64,000 nt of DNA from NCBI GenBank assembly GCA_030528055.1, contig JAUMZQ010000003.1:1-64000 (forward strand), in the 5' to 3' direction. The position numbers were made by a program, and so were the translations under genes. The first letter of the stretch is position 1, and every line of letters starts with the position of its first letter. This document shows positions 39,202-47,993 of this stretch, one piece after another. The notes beneath the pieces were generated by a model. It did no database searches, had not been told where the DNA came from, and saw nothing but the letters and a program-made list of their open reading frames with translations. The stretch is from Streptococcus sp. (GTDB lineage: Bacteria; Bacillota; Bacilli; Lactobacillales; Streptococcaceae).

Positions 39202-39226
39202 TGGTACGGATTTTTGTACCATTTTC
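39202..39226 (+). terminator. Weak terminator after the PTS operon
   Basis: Short arms ATGGTAC and GTACCAT around an eight-base T-rich loop, followed by TTTT. Some read-through into the glucanase gene is likely. Confidence 0.5.
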
Positions 39227-39239
39227 TAATGAGGCAAAA

Positions 39240-39253
39240 TGGAAGCGCTATCA
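39240..39253 (+). promoter_or_regulatory. cre-like site upstream of the glucanase gene
   Basis: TGGAAGCGCTATCA differs from the cre consensus at one position. It lies 69 bases before the ATG, indicating a separately controlled glucanase promoter. No clear -35/-10 pair was found. Confidence 0.55.
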
Positions 39254-39321
39254 AATATGTAAATTTATATATGTGAACAATAGATTAAAATTATAAAATA
39301 TTTAATGAATAGGAGAAAACT

Positions 39322-41799
39322 ATGTTTAACTATCCAAAAAAATCAATTTACAGTATTCGTAAAATCAAATCACTAACTGCTTCAGTTGTAATTGCTTCAA
39401 CTTTTTTAGGTGGACAAGTAGTCTTAGCTAATGAAATGGCTTCTCCAACAACTGATGTTACTACTCCATCAGCTGCATCTGAAACGCCAACAGCTGAGAA
39501 ACCAGCAGCAGATGTTACTCCTACCAATGAACAAGCAGTATCTCCTACCGCAGTGGAATCAAAAGTAGAAGCTCCAGAAGAAAAAGCAGTTGCATCAGAA
39601 AGTGAAGTCAAAGAAGAACCTATTTTGGAGTTAAATAAAGTGAATAATCCAAGTTTTGATAAAGATGACTATGTATCTAGTAGTCCCACAACTATCAAAC
39701 ATTTTGGAAATGATAAAAATGATTATTTTGATTCGATAAGTGGTGATACCGTCGCAAAAACAAAAGACAATACAACCAATGATTATATTTTGTTTGAAGT
39801 AAATACTGAAAAAGGAAAGACTTACACTGTCACTGGCGATGTTTACATTTCTGTTACTGATGGGAAACAAGCTGCTGGAGCATTTTTTGATGCCAAAGAT
39901 ATTGCAGCGGATGGAACACAAACTACTTTAGCTGGTGGTAAAGGTGTGGCAGATATGGCCGATTCAGTTAAAAAATGGTCTAAACAAACATTTACATTCA
40001 CAGCAGTCAGCGATAAAACAAGCATTGGATTGATAAAATGGAATGAAAATCCTGCTGATGACAATACCCTGAACACAACGATCTATTTGAATAACTTGAA
40101 GGTTACTGAAAATACAGAATATAAAACTGTTTGGGAAGATAATTTTAATGGGTCTACTCTAAATCAAGATAAATGGGGTTATGAATTAGGAAATATTCGA
40201 GGAAATGAACAAGAACATTATAGTAGCAGTAAAGAAAATGTATTTTTGAAAGATGGGAATCTTGTTCTTAAGGTAACAGACCGCCCTGAAAAAGATCAAT
40301 ATCGAAATACTCAGCGTTTGGGAAATAACGCACGATTGGTTAAATACAATTCAGGTAGTGTCAGAACGCATGGGAAACAAGAGTTCTTATATGGTCGTAT
40401 TGAAGCCAAAATGAAACTGCCAAAAGGAAAAGGAGCTTTCCCAGCCTTTTGGACTTTAGGTGCAGATTTTCCAATTGATGGACGAATTGGAGGAAAACAA
40501 GGATATGGTTGGCCTTCTACTGGTGAAATAGACATTATGGAATTGATTGGCTCACCAACAAAAGAACGAGCAGCAGAAGGAGAAGTAGAACACGCAGGAA
40601 ACAGCAACCGTATTTCATACGGCACACCGCACTTTTACTATGCCGACTCATCTGATGGAGATAAAGATGGAACCTATGCACCAAGTCGTGTTGGAGGGAA
40701 CTTAACCATTCCAGAAGATTTTTATGATAAATACCATGTATTTGGAATAAATTGGACAAAAGATAAGCTTGAATGGTATGTGGATGGTGTTGTTTTCCGT
40801 TCAGTTGAGTTTGATAAATTGGAAGAAGGTCGTAGAGATGCTGCCCGTCTAGCCTTTAATCGTCCACAATATATTCAGTTCAATCTGGCAACAGGTGGAA
40901 ACTGGGCTGGGGATGCTGGAGATAATTTAGCAAAAGACGGTACAGAATTTAAGATTGATTGGGTTCGATGGCTGCAATCAGATGAGCAAAAAGCTCAAAT
41001 GGATGAATACTATAAAACTCAACCAAGCCTTGATGGAGTAAAAGATATTACAATGACAGAAGGAGAAGTGGCTGATTTACTAAATGGTGTCAGTACCAAT
41101 TCTCCTAATCACAAAGTGGACTATTCCGTTGATAACGAGTATATGTTTATAAATTCAGGAGCTGAGGGTGGTCGAAATGAAGTTCAAAATGTTGTTGCTA
41201 ATTCAGCTGCTAAAGAAAAATTAGCTCAATTAAAACCTGGAGTATATAATCTATACTATTCAACAGTACCGACACAGGCAGATTTCTCAGTCAGTTCAGC
41301 TCCAGTTTATCGGATAACTCGTCGCTCTGCTTTGTTGACTGTTTTACCAAAAGCTTTGCAAGGAAAAGTTGGAGATACTGTATCCACAATAGTTTTACCA
41401 GCTGGCTTTATGTGGGAAGATCCAAATCAAATCATCAGTGGAGCAGGAACCTATAAAGCAGTCTTCACTAATCCGAATGACACATTGACAAAAGTAGAAA
41501 ATAGACGCCAACTAACAGTACCAGTTGAAATAGCAATATTAGCTCCTGAACAAAGCGCTCCTTCCACAATGGAAACGAACAAATCTCCTATGATGAATGT
41601 TCCAACAACATCAACGAAAGTGGAAATGCCTCAATCTTCTCAAGAAGTTACACCTCAAAGATACAGCCGTATGGAAAGACTTCATGGAAGAAACTCACTT
41701 CCAGAAACAGGAGAAAAAGAAAATAATCTATTATTAGGTGGTGCCGTTTTGATGACTTTAGCTTCATTCCTGTTCAAATTTGTCAAAACAGATGAATGA
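39322..41799 (+). CDS. Wall-anchored GH16 endo-beta-1,3-glucanase (laminarinase-like)
   Basis: An 825-residue surface enzyme. The N-terminus is a YSIRK-type export signal (KKSIYSIRKIKSLTASVV). A Thr/Pro/Ala/Glu-rich spacer (residues about 38-100) and a beta-sandwich of carbohydrate-binding type (about 105-255) follow. The GH16 domain (about 265-550) has the catalytic EIDIME, with Glu402, Asp404 and Glu407. An Ig-like or bacterial-wall domain occupies about 570-740. The C-terminus is a sortase signal, SLPETGEKEN, with a hydrophobic stretch and charged tail. GH16 enzymes with this active site cut beta-1,3 or mixed beta-1,3/1,4 glucans. It likely supplies oligosaccharides to the PTS encoded just upstream. 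Confidence 0.92.
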   Translation: MFNYPKKSIYSIRKIKSLTASVVIASTFLGGQVVLANEMASPTTDVTTPSAASETPTAEKPAADVTPTNEQAVSPTAVESKVEAPEEKAVASESEVKEEPILELNKVNNPSFDKDDYVSSSPTTIKHFGNDKNDYFDSISGDTVAKTKDNTTNDYILFEVNTEKGKTYTVTGDVYISVTDGKQAAGAFFDAKDIAADGTQTTLAGGKGVADMADSVKKWSKQTFTFTAVSDKTSIGLIKWNENPADDNTLNTTIYLNNLKVTENTEYKTVWEDNFNGSTLNQDKWGYELGNIRGNEQEHYSSSKENVFLKDGNLVLKVTDRPEKDQYRNTQRLGNNARLVKYNSGSVRTHGKQEFLYGRIEAKMKLPKGKGAFPAFWTLGADFPIDGRIGGKQGYGWPSTGEIDIMELIGSPTKERAAEGEVEHAGNSNRISYGTPHFYYADSSDGDKDGTYAPSRVGGNLTIPEDFYDKYHVFGINWTKDKLEWYVDGVVFRSVEFDKLEEGRRDAARLAFNRPQYIQFNLATGGNWAGDAGDNLAKDGTEFKIDWVRWLQSDEQKAQMDEYYKTQPSLDGVKDITMTEGEVADLLNGVSTNSPNHKVDYSVDNEYMFINSGAEGGRNEVQNVVANSAAKEKLAQLKPGVYNLYYSTVPTQADFSVSSAPVYRITRRSALLTVLPKALQGKVGDTVSTIVLPAGFMWEDPNQIISGAGTYKAVFTNPNDTLTKVENRRQLTVPVEIAILAPEQSAPSTMETNKSPMMNVPTTSTKVEMPQSSQEVTPQRYSRMERLHGRNSLPETGEKENNLLLGGAVLMTLASFLFKFVKTDE

Positions 41800-41964
41800 T
41801 TACATATTGTTTTAAAGAAAAAATCTCTCTGTTAAAATTGTACTGAACTTAGGTGATAAAATAACAACTTCTTCCACAGAAGAATACGTTAAAATTATTG
41901 TTCTATTTCACTAATGAGTACTGGTATCTACACTCTCTAATAGCTATTGATGATTATAAGTGTG

Positions 41965-41991
41965 AGCAGTCCTGAGTTGGACTGCTTTTTA
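41965..41991 (+). terminator. Terminator after the glucanase gene
   Basis: Perfect 8-base arms AGCAGTCC (41965-41972) and GGACTGCT (41979-41986), then T5. It stands 165 bases after the glucanase stop. Confidence 0.7.
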
Positions 41992-42182
41992 TGAGGAGAA
42001 AGGCATGCAATTATTTAAAAAAATCTTATAATCATGATAGTTTTAAATACCTTCGTTAGTCATCTGTCAGGAATTTTCGATTGAACAACATGAGAAAGTG
42101 AAAAATAACTAAAACTAAGAATACACTGGATAAGAACCAACTAGAGAAACGTATGAATTAGTTTAAGTAGGTGAAGAAATCT
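41992..42182 (+). other. Gap with remnant of a small coding region
   Basis: After the terminator a good ribosome site (GAGGAGAAAG) is followed by an ATG at 42004 and only seven more codons (QLFKKIL, stop). In the next frame the sequence continues IIMIVLNTFVSHLSGIFD, which looks like a small hydrophobic protein before more stops. It may be a decayed small gene. Nothing else in the 41800-42182 stretch is recognisable. Confidence 0.35.
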
Positions 42183-42225
42183 AAAAACAAATAACGCATT
42201 ATTTTTGGTGCGTTATTTGTTTTTT
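42183..42225 (+). terminator. Terminator upstream of the defence-like operon
   Basis: Perfect 16-base arms AAAAACAAATAACGCA (42183-42198) and TGCGTTATTTGTTTTT (42209-42224). It insulates the downstream operon from the beta-glucan locus. Confidence 0.85.
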
Positions 42226-42226
42226 A

Positions 42227-42235
42227 TGCTATAAT
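42227..42235 (+). promoter_or_regulatory. Extended -10 promoter of the defence-like operon
   Basis: TGCTATAAT (42227-42235) is an extended -10 with no -35 match 17 bases upstream, where the terminator arm lies. It is the only promoter-like signal before the module. Confidence 0.55.
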
Positions 42236-42287
42236 AAAATTAGAAAATAAGAGACCTTTATCTATGATTGGATAGAACATAAAGTAA

Positions 42288-42587
42288 CTACGTAAAACAT
42301 ATGATTTAACTAAAGCCAGAGCAACCCCAAAAGAACACCACGATGAAATTGTAGAGAACTTGGTTAAGAACCTAAGAGAGTTAGAAGGGGATAAGCTCTT
42401 TGACCGTATTCAAAGTTACCAAAGAGGCAGGACTTGTATCTACGATTCTGAAACGGATAAGGGGTCAGCAGCAGAAGTTCTTCAAAACAGCCTCTTCGGT
42501 AAATGGAGCAAGGTCGAGGAAGAGATGTTGAAGGTGGGACAGGAACGGTTGAAGGAATCTTACAAAGAAAAAAATAGAGGTAATTAA
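42288..42587 (+). pseudogene. Small unidentified ORF with missing start, first in the defence-like operon
   Basis: I do not recognise this protein. The frame is open from 42288 to the stop at 42587 and reads YDLTKARATPKEHHDEIVEN, then LFDRIQSYQRGRTCIYDSET and FGKWSKVEEEMLKVGQERL; it is hydrophilic and probably helical. No ATG lies in frame. A TTG at 42360 has no ribosome site and would cut off a well-composed N-terminus. An ATG at 42301 would enter this frame if one base had been lost after it (ATG GAT TTA versus the present ATGATTTA). It is therefore probably a gene with a damaged start. It ends one base before the TTG of the next gene. Confidence 0.45.
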
Positions 42588-42588
42588 G

Positions 42589-43965
42589 TTGGCGAGTTCG
42601 AGGGTTGACCAAAATAGGAATGCAACACCAAGTTGGAGTGGCTATATTCATCAAGGAAAAGTTGGCTTTTTAGTAGCATTAAGGCAGTTACGACAGTGTA
42701 TTGAAAGCGGAATAGAGAATTTTGAAGGGTATACCATTAGATATGAAAATGCTGAGGACTTTGATATTGTTGCCGATGATCATCAAGTATTATCGAGGCA
42801 TCAAGTAAAAGCCTATGTCAATGGTAATGAGAGAGAGGATTACTCGGACCTTTTTAATATACAAACAAGGAAGTTTGAAAATGGAAAGGAAAAAATAGAT
42901 CAAACGGGATTTCAAATTCATGAATTTGATGGTAAAGGAAATGTAGTACGAGTGATGGTGCCTTCTGATAGTAGATTTTTACATGTGATTGTAGATGTGC
43001 CGGATTTTAATCTATTAAAGGGCGATTATTTGAAAAAATATTCTGAGAGAACAAAATACACAGATAATGTTTCTTGTATCAACCTTTATGAGTATAATCA
43101 GGTTGAAAATCTGTTTCATTGTCCACTTTCTCAGGATGATAATAATGATACAATTAGAGATTATTGTATAGCTGAAATAGAAGGGATTTTAGGACTGAGG
43201 AGTAACCTTTTAAAAGATAATCCTTCGCATTTTAATCAAGTATACCTGAGATATGTAGGTTCATTATTGGACCATAGCATTGGAAAAGCACACAGTGAAT
43301 CTGATTTTCCAGAAATATCCTTTGGAGAAATACTTTCCATTATTGAAAAGGAAACTCCTAAAGATGAAGTATATGAAATGAAAAATAATTTGACCTATAG
43401 GTGGGAAAAATATCATCGTGATTATGCAGATGACATTAGAGATGAAGATTTTAAACTTATGGATGAAATAAATAATTATTTACTGTCATTGACTAAAGAT
43501 GAGTTTTATGAATTTGTGAGAATGATGTTACCACACGAAAATTCAGATGAAAATTTTTTAGAATTGTTTCGTAATGCTCCAATGGAGGATATATTTTATG
43601 TATTACTGGAGAAAATTAAGGGATTTTCGTTTAAAGCTTACAGTTATTTAGATGATAATGAGAAGAGTTATAGAACTTCTTTGATTAGTATACAGGATAG
43701 ACCTGGGAGAATTGCAAAAATTATTAAAGAAATAATTGGCAACTCAGAATTTTTAAAAGCTACTTTTAATCATGATTTCCTTATTAATAGAGATATAGAT
43801 GAGTTGCATATTGGGAATAGAATTGATGAATTTGATGGTATGGCAGATAATAGATATCGTGAAGAATGGAGTACTGGGGTACAACATAACATTTTTAAAC
43901 CGAATATGGAATTTATTAGTATTAAGAAAGCAAAAGAAAAGAGTTTGAGGGTACTGGAGGACTAA
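42589..43965 (+). CDS. Putative nuclease effector of an ABC-three-component-like system
   Basis: The 458-residue protein starts NATPSWSGYIHQGKVGFLVA, a start shared by DUF4297/Cap4-like and ABC-3C proteins (SGxxxQ). It is followed by a restriction-endonuclease-like core with acidic residues Glu56 and Asp59 and the QxK motif at Gln72-Lys74 (HQVKAY). The remaining 350 residues are helical and carry a C-terminal region with ISIQDRPGRIAKIIKEIIGN. I infer a PD-(D/E)xK-type nuclease effector joined to a C-terminal adaptor. The start is a TTG with AGAGG 9 bases upstream. The middle gene follows after one base. Confidence 0.7.
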   Translation: MASSRVDQNRNATPSWSGYIHQGKVGFLVALRQLRQCIESGIENFEGYTIRYENAEDFDIVADDHQVLSRHQVKAYVNGNEREDYSDLFNIQTRKFENGKEKIDQTGFQIHEFDGKGNVVRVMVPSDSRFLHVIVDVPDFNLLKGDYLKKYSERTKYTDNVSCINLYEYNQVENLFHCPLSQDDNNDTIRDYCIAEIEGILGLRSNLLKDNPSHFNQVYLRYVGSLLDHSIGKAHSESDFPEISFGEILSIIEKETPKDEVYEMKNNLTYRWEKYHRDYADDIRDEDFKLMDEINNYLLSLTKDEFYEFVRMMLPHENSDENFLELFRNAPMEDIFYVLLEKIKGFSFKAYSYLDDNEKSYRTSLISIQDRPGRIAKIIKEIIGNSEFLKATFNHDFLINRDIDELHIGNRIDEFDGMADNRYREEWSTGVQHNIFKPNMEFISIKKAKEKSLRVLED

Positions 43966-43966
43966 T

Positions 43967-44662
43967 ATGAGAGATATCATTATAAAATTTTTACAAAATA
44001 ACCATTTTAACCAGTTGGATACAGAATTTGATTTCTATACTAACTCACAAAATTCAGAGTACTTTATTGTTAGTCAATATAGTTCTAATGAGTTGCATAA
44101 TTTTTTTGACGATGATAAGACTTCACAAGTAATAAAAGAATTTGAAAGATTGACTGTGAAATTAGAACATGAGAATATTAAGAAAAATACTTCTCTGTTT
44201 ATTTTGGTAGAAGTTGATAATTTAAAAGAAGCATTTGAAGATGAAAAAATCCAAAGATCAATATTGTTGATTGAAGAGGACTATTATTATTTTAGAAAGT
44301 TCGTTTTATTATACACTCAAAATGAGTTATCATCTTTACGAGACAAAGTCACTAATGAAGCACTCTATGATTACTTAAAATCTAATATTGATGCTTTTGA
44401 AGAGGATATGTTTTTTAGTGAGTCGTATTTTATGGGGATGGAAATTGGAGTAAAATTACCATTTTTCACACTTCCTAAAAGAAATAATATTTATAAAAGT
44501 ATAGAAAATCAGTATCAGGATAATAAAGATAAATTAGATAATAGATTATTAGATTTTTATACTAATATCAATGACAAGGAATTATCAAAATCACTAAACG
44601 ATATTTCTACTGATGATGAAATTATTTCTGATTTACTACAAATAGGAGAATTATTACAATGA
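43967..44662 (+). CDS. Middle component of the ABC-three-component-like system
   Basis: A 231-residue acidic protein with no catalytic motif visible. Its size, its position between the nuclease-like and ATPase genes, and stretches such as FFDDDKTSQVIKEF and SLFILVEVDNLKEAFED fit the middle component family of ABC-3C systems, which is thought to bridge effector and ATPase. It overlaps the ATPase gene by four bases (ATGA), so translation is coupled. The exact family number is not assigned. Confidence 0.65.
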   Translation: MRDIIIKFLQNNHFNQLDTEFDFYTNSQNSEYFIVSQYSSNELHNFFDDDKTSQVIKEFERLTVKLEHENIKKNTSLFILVEVDNLKEAFEDEKIQRSILLIEEDYYYFRKFVLLYTQNELSSLRDKVTNEALYDYLKSNIDAFEEDMFFSESYFMGMEIGVKLPFFTLPKRNNIYKSIENQYQDNKDKLDNRLLDFYTNINDKELSKSLNDISTDDEIISDLLQIGELLQ

Positions 44663-47307
44663 AAATCAAAAAAATTTTAATAAAAAACTTTAAAAATATA
44701 AGAGATACAAGAGTGATTGATTTTCAGGATAATGTTACCCTGTTTGTTGGACCAAATGGATTTGGAAAAACGACAATTTTTGATGCGATAGAGCTATCAT
44801 TAACTGGGAAAATACGTCGGATTGAAGAATCTGATTATAGTGATGGTAGAAGTAGTTTTAGTACTCCCTATTTTCAAAATAATCCTAATGAAAATACATT
44901 CATTGAGCTCATGTTGACAAATGATGAAGGTAATTCTTTGATAGTATCTAGTCTCTATAAGAGTAGCATGAATACTGATGGAAAAAATGTACCACAGCTG
45001 TCATTTTCTGATTTTCAAAGAAGAGTTCGGGTTGGGCCAGGAATTTCATTTCAATATGATGAAGACTTTGTGGGTTCGATTGAAAGTGAGATACAAAAGG
45101 ACATTGGTCAGTTTTTAGGATATGAATCAGAAGATTATAGCTTACGTGGTACTTTTGATTTGTTTCATTATATTCAACAAGATGAAACAGCTTATTATTT
45201 AAAGAAAAAGGAGAAGGATAGAATAGAACAATTGAATTTTCTGTTAAATATTGGAAACTATGTTAATAGGAAAAATCAATTAGAGAGATTAAGAAAGATT
45301 CTATCCTCTAGTAAAAATGACCTAAAAGACAAAAAGGGTGATCTAAAAAGTTCCCCAATTAATAAAAATATTCCATATTTGAAATTATCTATTAGAGCAG
45401 ATACTGACTTTGCTTTTAACAATAAATCGATTGTTTTTGATGATTTGTCAAAGGAAAGTTTAAATATATATCTATCAGAAATTGAGAAATTACAAGAATT
45501 TCGGGATTCATTTTCTCCAAAGGATTACTTCCTTAGAAAACAAAGTGAGCAATTTGAGCGAGAGGTGTTGGATGATAAAGATTTTATTTGCTACTTAATG
45601 GTTAGAGAAATATTTGAAAATCAGGAAAATATAGAGTATATTAAACAGAATCATAGTTTAATTTCAAATGAAAAAAATTGCTCTTATTTTTTGCTTAAAA
45701 ACTATATTGAAAAACTGGAATTGTTGGAAAATGATAGTAGGATATATAAATGTGGAAAAATTCTAGAGAGTTTACTTTATGTCGAAATTGATAAACTTGA
45801 TATAGAGTCAATTAAGAATTCTTTAAATGCCTTTGCAGGTTGGGAATTTGGCCGAGTATGGTTTGATAGGTTTAATTCCAAGTTAACAAGTTACAAGATT
45901 AAAAAAGAGCAGCTGGATGATGGAACAGATTCGATTAATAAACTACTCGAAATAAGAAGTCGTCTAAAAGAACATAGTGATAATAATCATTCAGAGTGTG
46001 TATTTTGTGGTTATGATTGGATTGAAAGTAAGAATTTATTGCTAGCTTACGAAGAAACAACGAATCAACTGAGTAAAAATTTGACTAATTTTGAAATAGA
46101 GGTTTCAAATTTGGTTGATGAATTAAATAGATTAAAAATAGAGTTGCAAAATCAGATTCAAATTGAGCAAGAGAAACTCTTTGTTCTTCCTGATGATTTT
46201 TTGGAGGAGATACGATCTGTAGGTAATTATAATTTTCCTGAGTCTTTTAGCAACGTAGTTGGAAAGAACTCAGAGATTCCGCCTATGTCAATTGATAAAA
46301 GCGCTTCGCTACAAAAGTTTGAGATTTTGAAAAAAGAATTAATAAATTCATTGCAAGAAAAACGGTTGATTCCAAATGAAGTCTATGATACTTTCCTTAG
46401 AGTTGTAAATAAGAGAGTAGATTTTGAAACACTTTTAGAAAAATATTCAGTTTTAGAGAGAGAATCTATAAAGGAATTTCAAATTTCGTTTGAAGCCCTA
46501 CCAATTAACTCGCATAAATTTGAAGAAAATGGTGAGAAGCTTTCAACATTTTTGGATGAGCTTAGATCACAAATAGTATTTGATTATTCTAAAAGTTTAG
46601 ATTCACAAAATCTATTTGATAAATACTTTGCATCTGATGAAAAAACTTTTGAGGATTGTACTATAGAAAGGATCGGTCAAAAAAGGGAGTATATTATTAA
46701 TCAGTTTGAATTACAAAGTTTGACGATGTTTAACCAAATTGAGGATCGCCTTAAAATAATCGAACCCACGATTACTTATCTTCACCAGCGTGTTAGGGAA
46801 TTAGATAATAATATAAAATCCTACCAAGAGCAGATGATTCAAAAGTTAAAGCTTCCTTTCTATATGTACACTGCTAAGATTTTGCAAAATTACCAACAAG
46901 GAATGGGAGTTCTACTAACTACTCAAAATAATTCTAATATCAGGTTTATAGCAAATAGTAATAGTGAGCAGGATGTGATGTATCAATTGAGTTCTGGACA
47001 AGTAGCTGTTATTTCGTTTGCTTTCACTTTAGCACTAAATACTACATTTAGGATTTCAAAAGAGTTCAAATTTTTATCAATTGATGATCCTATTCAAGAT
47101 ATGGATTCTATGAATGTATATGCTTTAATTGATTTAATAAGACATTCATTATCAGACTACCAAATTATTATGTCTACACATAATGATGGCAGTGCTATGT
47201 TTATCAAATATAAATTTGAACTATTTTCAGATTCTGAAATATCAAATGTAGGGCTAAAAAATATAAAGAATATCTTATTATTGGATGACGAGGTTAGTAA
47301 TTTATAG
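44659..47307 (+). CDS. Rad50/SMC-like ABC ATPase of the ABC-three-component-like system
   Basis: An 882-residue ATPase. Walker A GPNGFGKTT is at residues 31-39. Long coiled-coil arms span about 180-440 and 460-740, interrupted by a zinc-hook-like CVFC with Cys447 and Cys450. The signature LSSGQ is at 777-781, and Walker B FLSIDDPIQDMD has Asp809-Asp810. A D-loop and switch histidine (STHNDGS) follow. This is the AAA_23/RecF-Rad50 build of the ATPases in ABC-3C and related anti-phage systems. It probably senses foreign DNA or its repair intermediates and controls the nuclease. A terminator follows at 47367. Confidence 0.82.
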   Translation: MKIKKILIKNFKNIRDTRVIDFQDNVTLFVGPNGFGKTTIFDAIELSLTGKIRRIEESDYSDGRSSFSTPYFQNNPNENTFIELMLTNDEGNSLIVSSLYKSSMNTDGKNVPQLSFSDFQRRVRVGPGISFQYDEDFVGSIESEIQKDIGQFLGYESEDYSLRGTFDLFHYIQQDETAYYLKKKEKDRIEQLNFLLNIGNYVNRKNQLERLRKILSSSKNDLKDKKGDLKSSPINKNIPYLKLSIRADTDFAFNNKSIVFDDLSKESLNIYLSEIEKLQEFRDSFSPKDYFLRKQSEQFEREVLDDKDFICYLMVREIFENQENIEYIKQNHSLISNEKNCSYFLLKNYIEKLELLENDSRIYKCGKILESLLYVEIDKLDIESIKNSLNAFAGWEFGRVWFDRFNSKLTSYKIKKEQLDDGTDSINKLLEIRSRLKEHSDNNHSECVFCGYDWIESKNLLLAYEETTNQLSKNLTNFEIEVSNLVDELNRLKIELQNQIQIEQEKLFVLPDDFLEEIRSVGNYNFPESFSNVVGKNSEIPPMSIDKSASLQKFEILKKELINSLQEKRLIPNEVYDTFLRVVNKRVDFETLLEKYSVLERESIKEFQISFEALPINSHKFEENGEKLSTFLDELRSQIVFDYSKSLDSQNLFDKYFASDEKTFEDCTIERIGQKREYIINQFELQSLTMFNQIEDRLKIIEPTITYLHQRVRELDNNIKSYQEQMIQKLKLPFYMYTAKILQNYQQGMGVLLTTQNNSNIRFIANSNSEQDVMYQLSSGQVAVISFAFTLALNTTFRISKEFKFLSIDDPIQDMDSMNVYALIDLIRHSLSDYQIIMSTHNDGSAMFIKYKFELFSDSEISNVGLKNIKNILLLDDEVSNL

Positions 47308-47366
47308 TTTATAACCTAATTTAGTCACTGAAATATAAAAGTCATGATACGATGTGTAGAATATTT

Positions 47367-47388
47367 GAGAGCTTCTGCTCTCTTTTTT
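47367..47388 (+). terminator. Terminator of the defence-like operon
   Basis: Perfect 6-base arms GAGAGC and GCTCTC around TTCT, then T6. Confidence 0.8.
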
Positions 47389-47933
47389 GTTATTTTCTAA
47401 ATGATGTGATAAATTTTCTAAACTAACCTTGCTACTCTTATTATCATGTTTAAGAATATCAACTCTTGATTTTTACGATATTACGACCATAATACCTATT
47501 TCCGTAAAAGCTAAAAAGTGTATATAGGAAATTTCTCATATGAAATACGTGGTAGGATCTTACTTGAGGAATGATGGGAGATAGTAACTATTGATATTTT
47601 TCGCCATTTGTTAGAGATAAACTATTGTATTTTACCAATAAGAAATTATCGATAAAAAATGATTCTATTTTATGATAATTACAAAAGCTTGAATGCATTA
47701 GTCATGATATTTAAAAGAAACTAATTGTTGTAAGAGAAAATAATCAAGTCTCGAGAACGTGTATTAATTCTATTAAACTGTATATAAGAGTTAATGAAGA
47801 GGTAAATCAGATCCATTTATTGAAAAATATATGAAATGGGAGACTGATAGGGATTATCGTTATTTTACTAACAAAAAAACTTATAATAATTTTAGATGAA
47901 AATAAACCCAATAATTAATATAGTTATATATTC
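47389..47933. other. Non-coding stretch between defence-like and bacteriocin loci
   Basis: About 545 AT-rich bases with frequent stops in all frames. I see no gene, repeat or clear RNA structure. It may be decayed sequence from earlier insertions at this site. Confidence 0.5.
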
Positions 47934-47962
47934 TTGAATGTTATTTAAAATAGTGATAAAAT
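47934..47962 (+). promoter_or_regulatory. Promoter of the PlcR/TprA-like regulator gene
   Basis: TTGAAT (47934-47939), 17-base spacer, TAAAAT (47957-47962), with the ATG 32 bases further on. Confidence 0.6.
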
Positions 47963-47993
47963 TTTTAGTATAGAAAAAATTGAGGATGATAAT

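Noticed and set aside
40311..40625. 104-codon open frame on the minus strand
   Set aside because: Shadow of the GH16 catalytic domain coding sequence.
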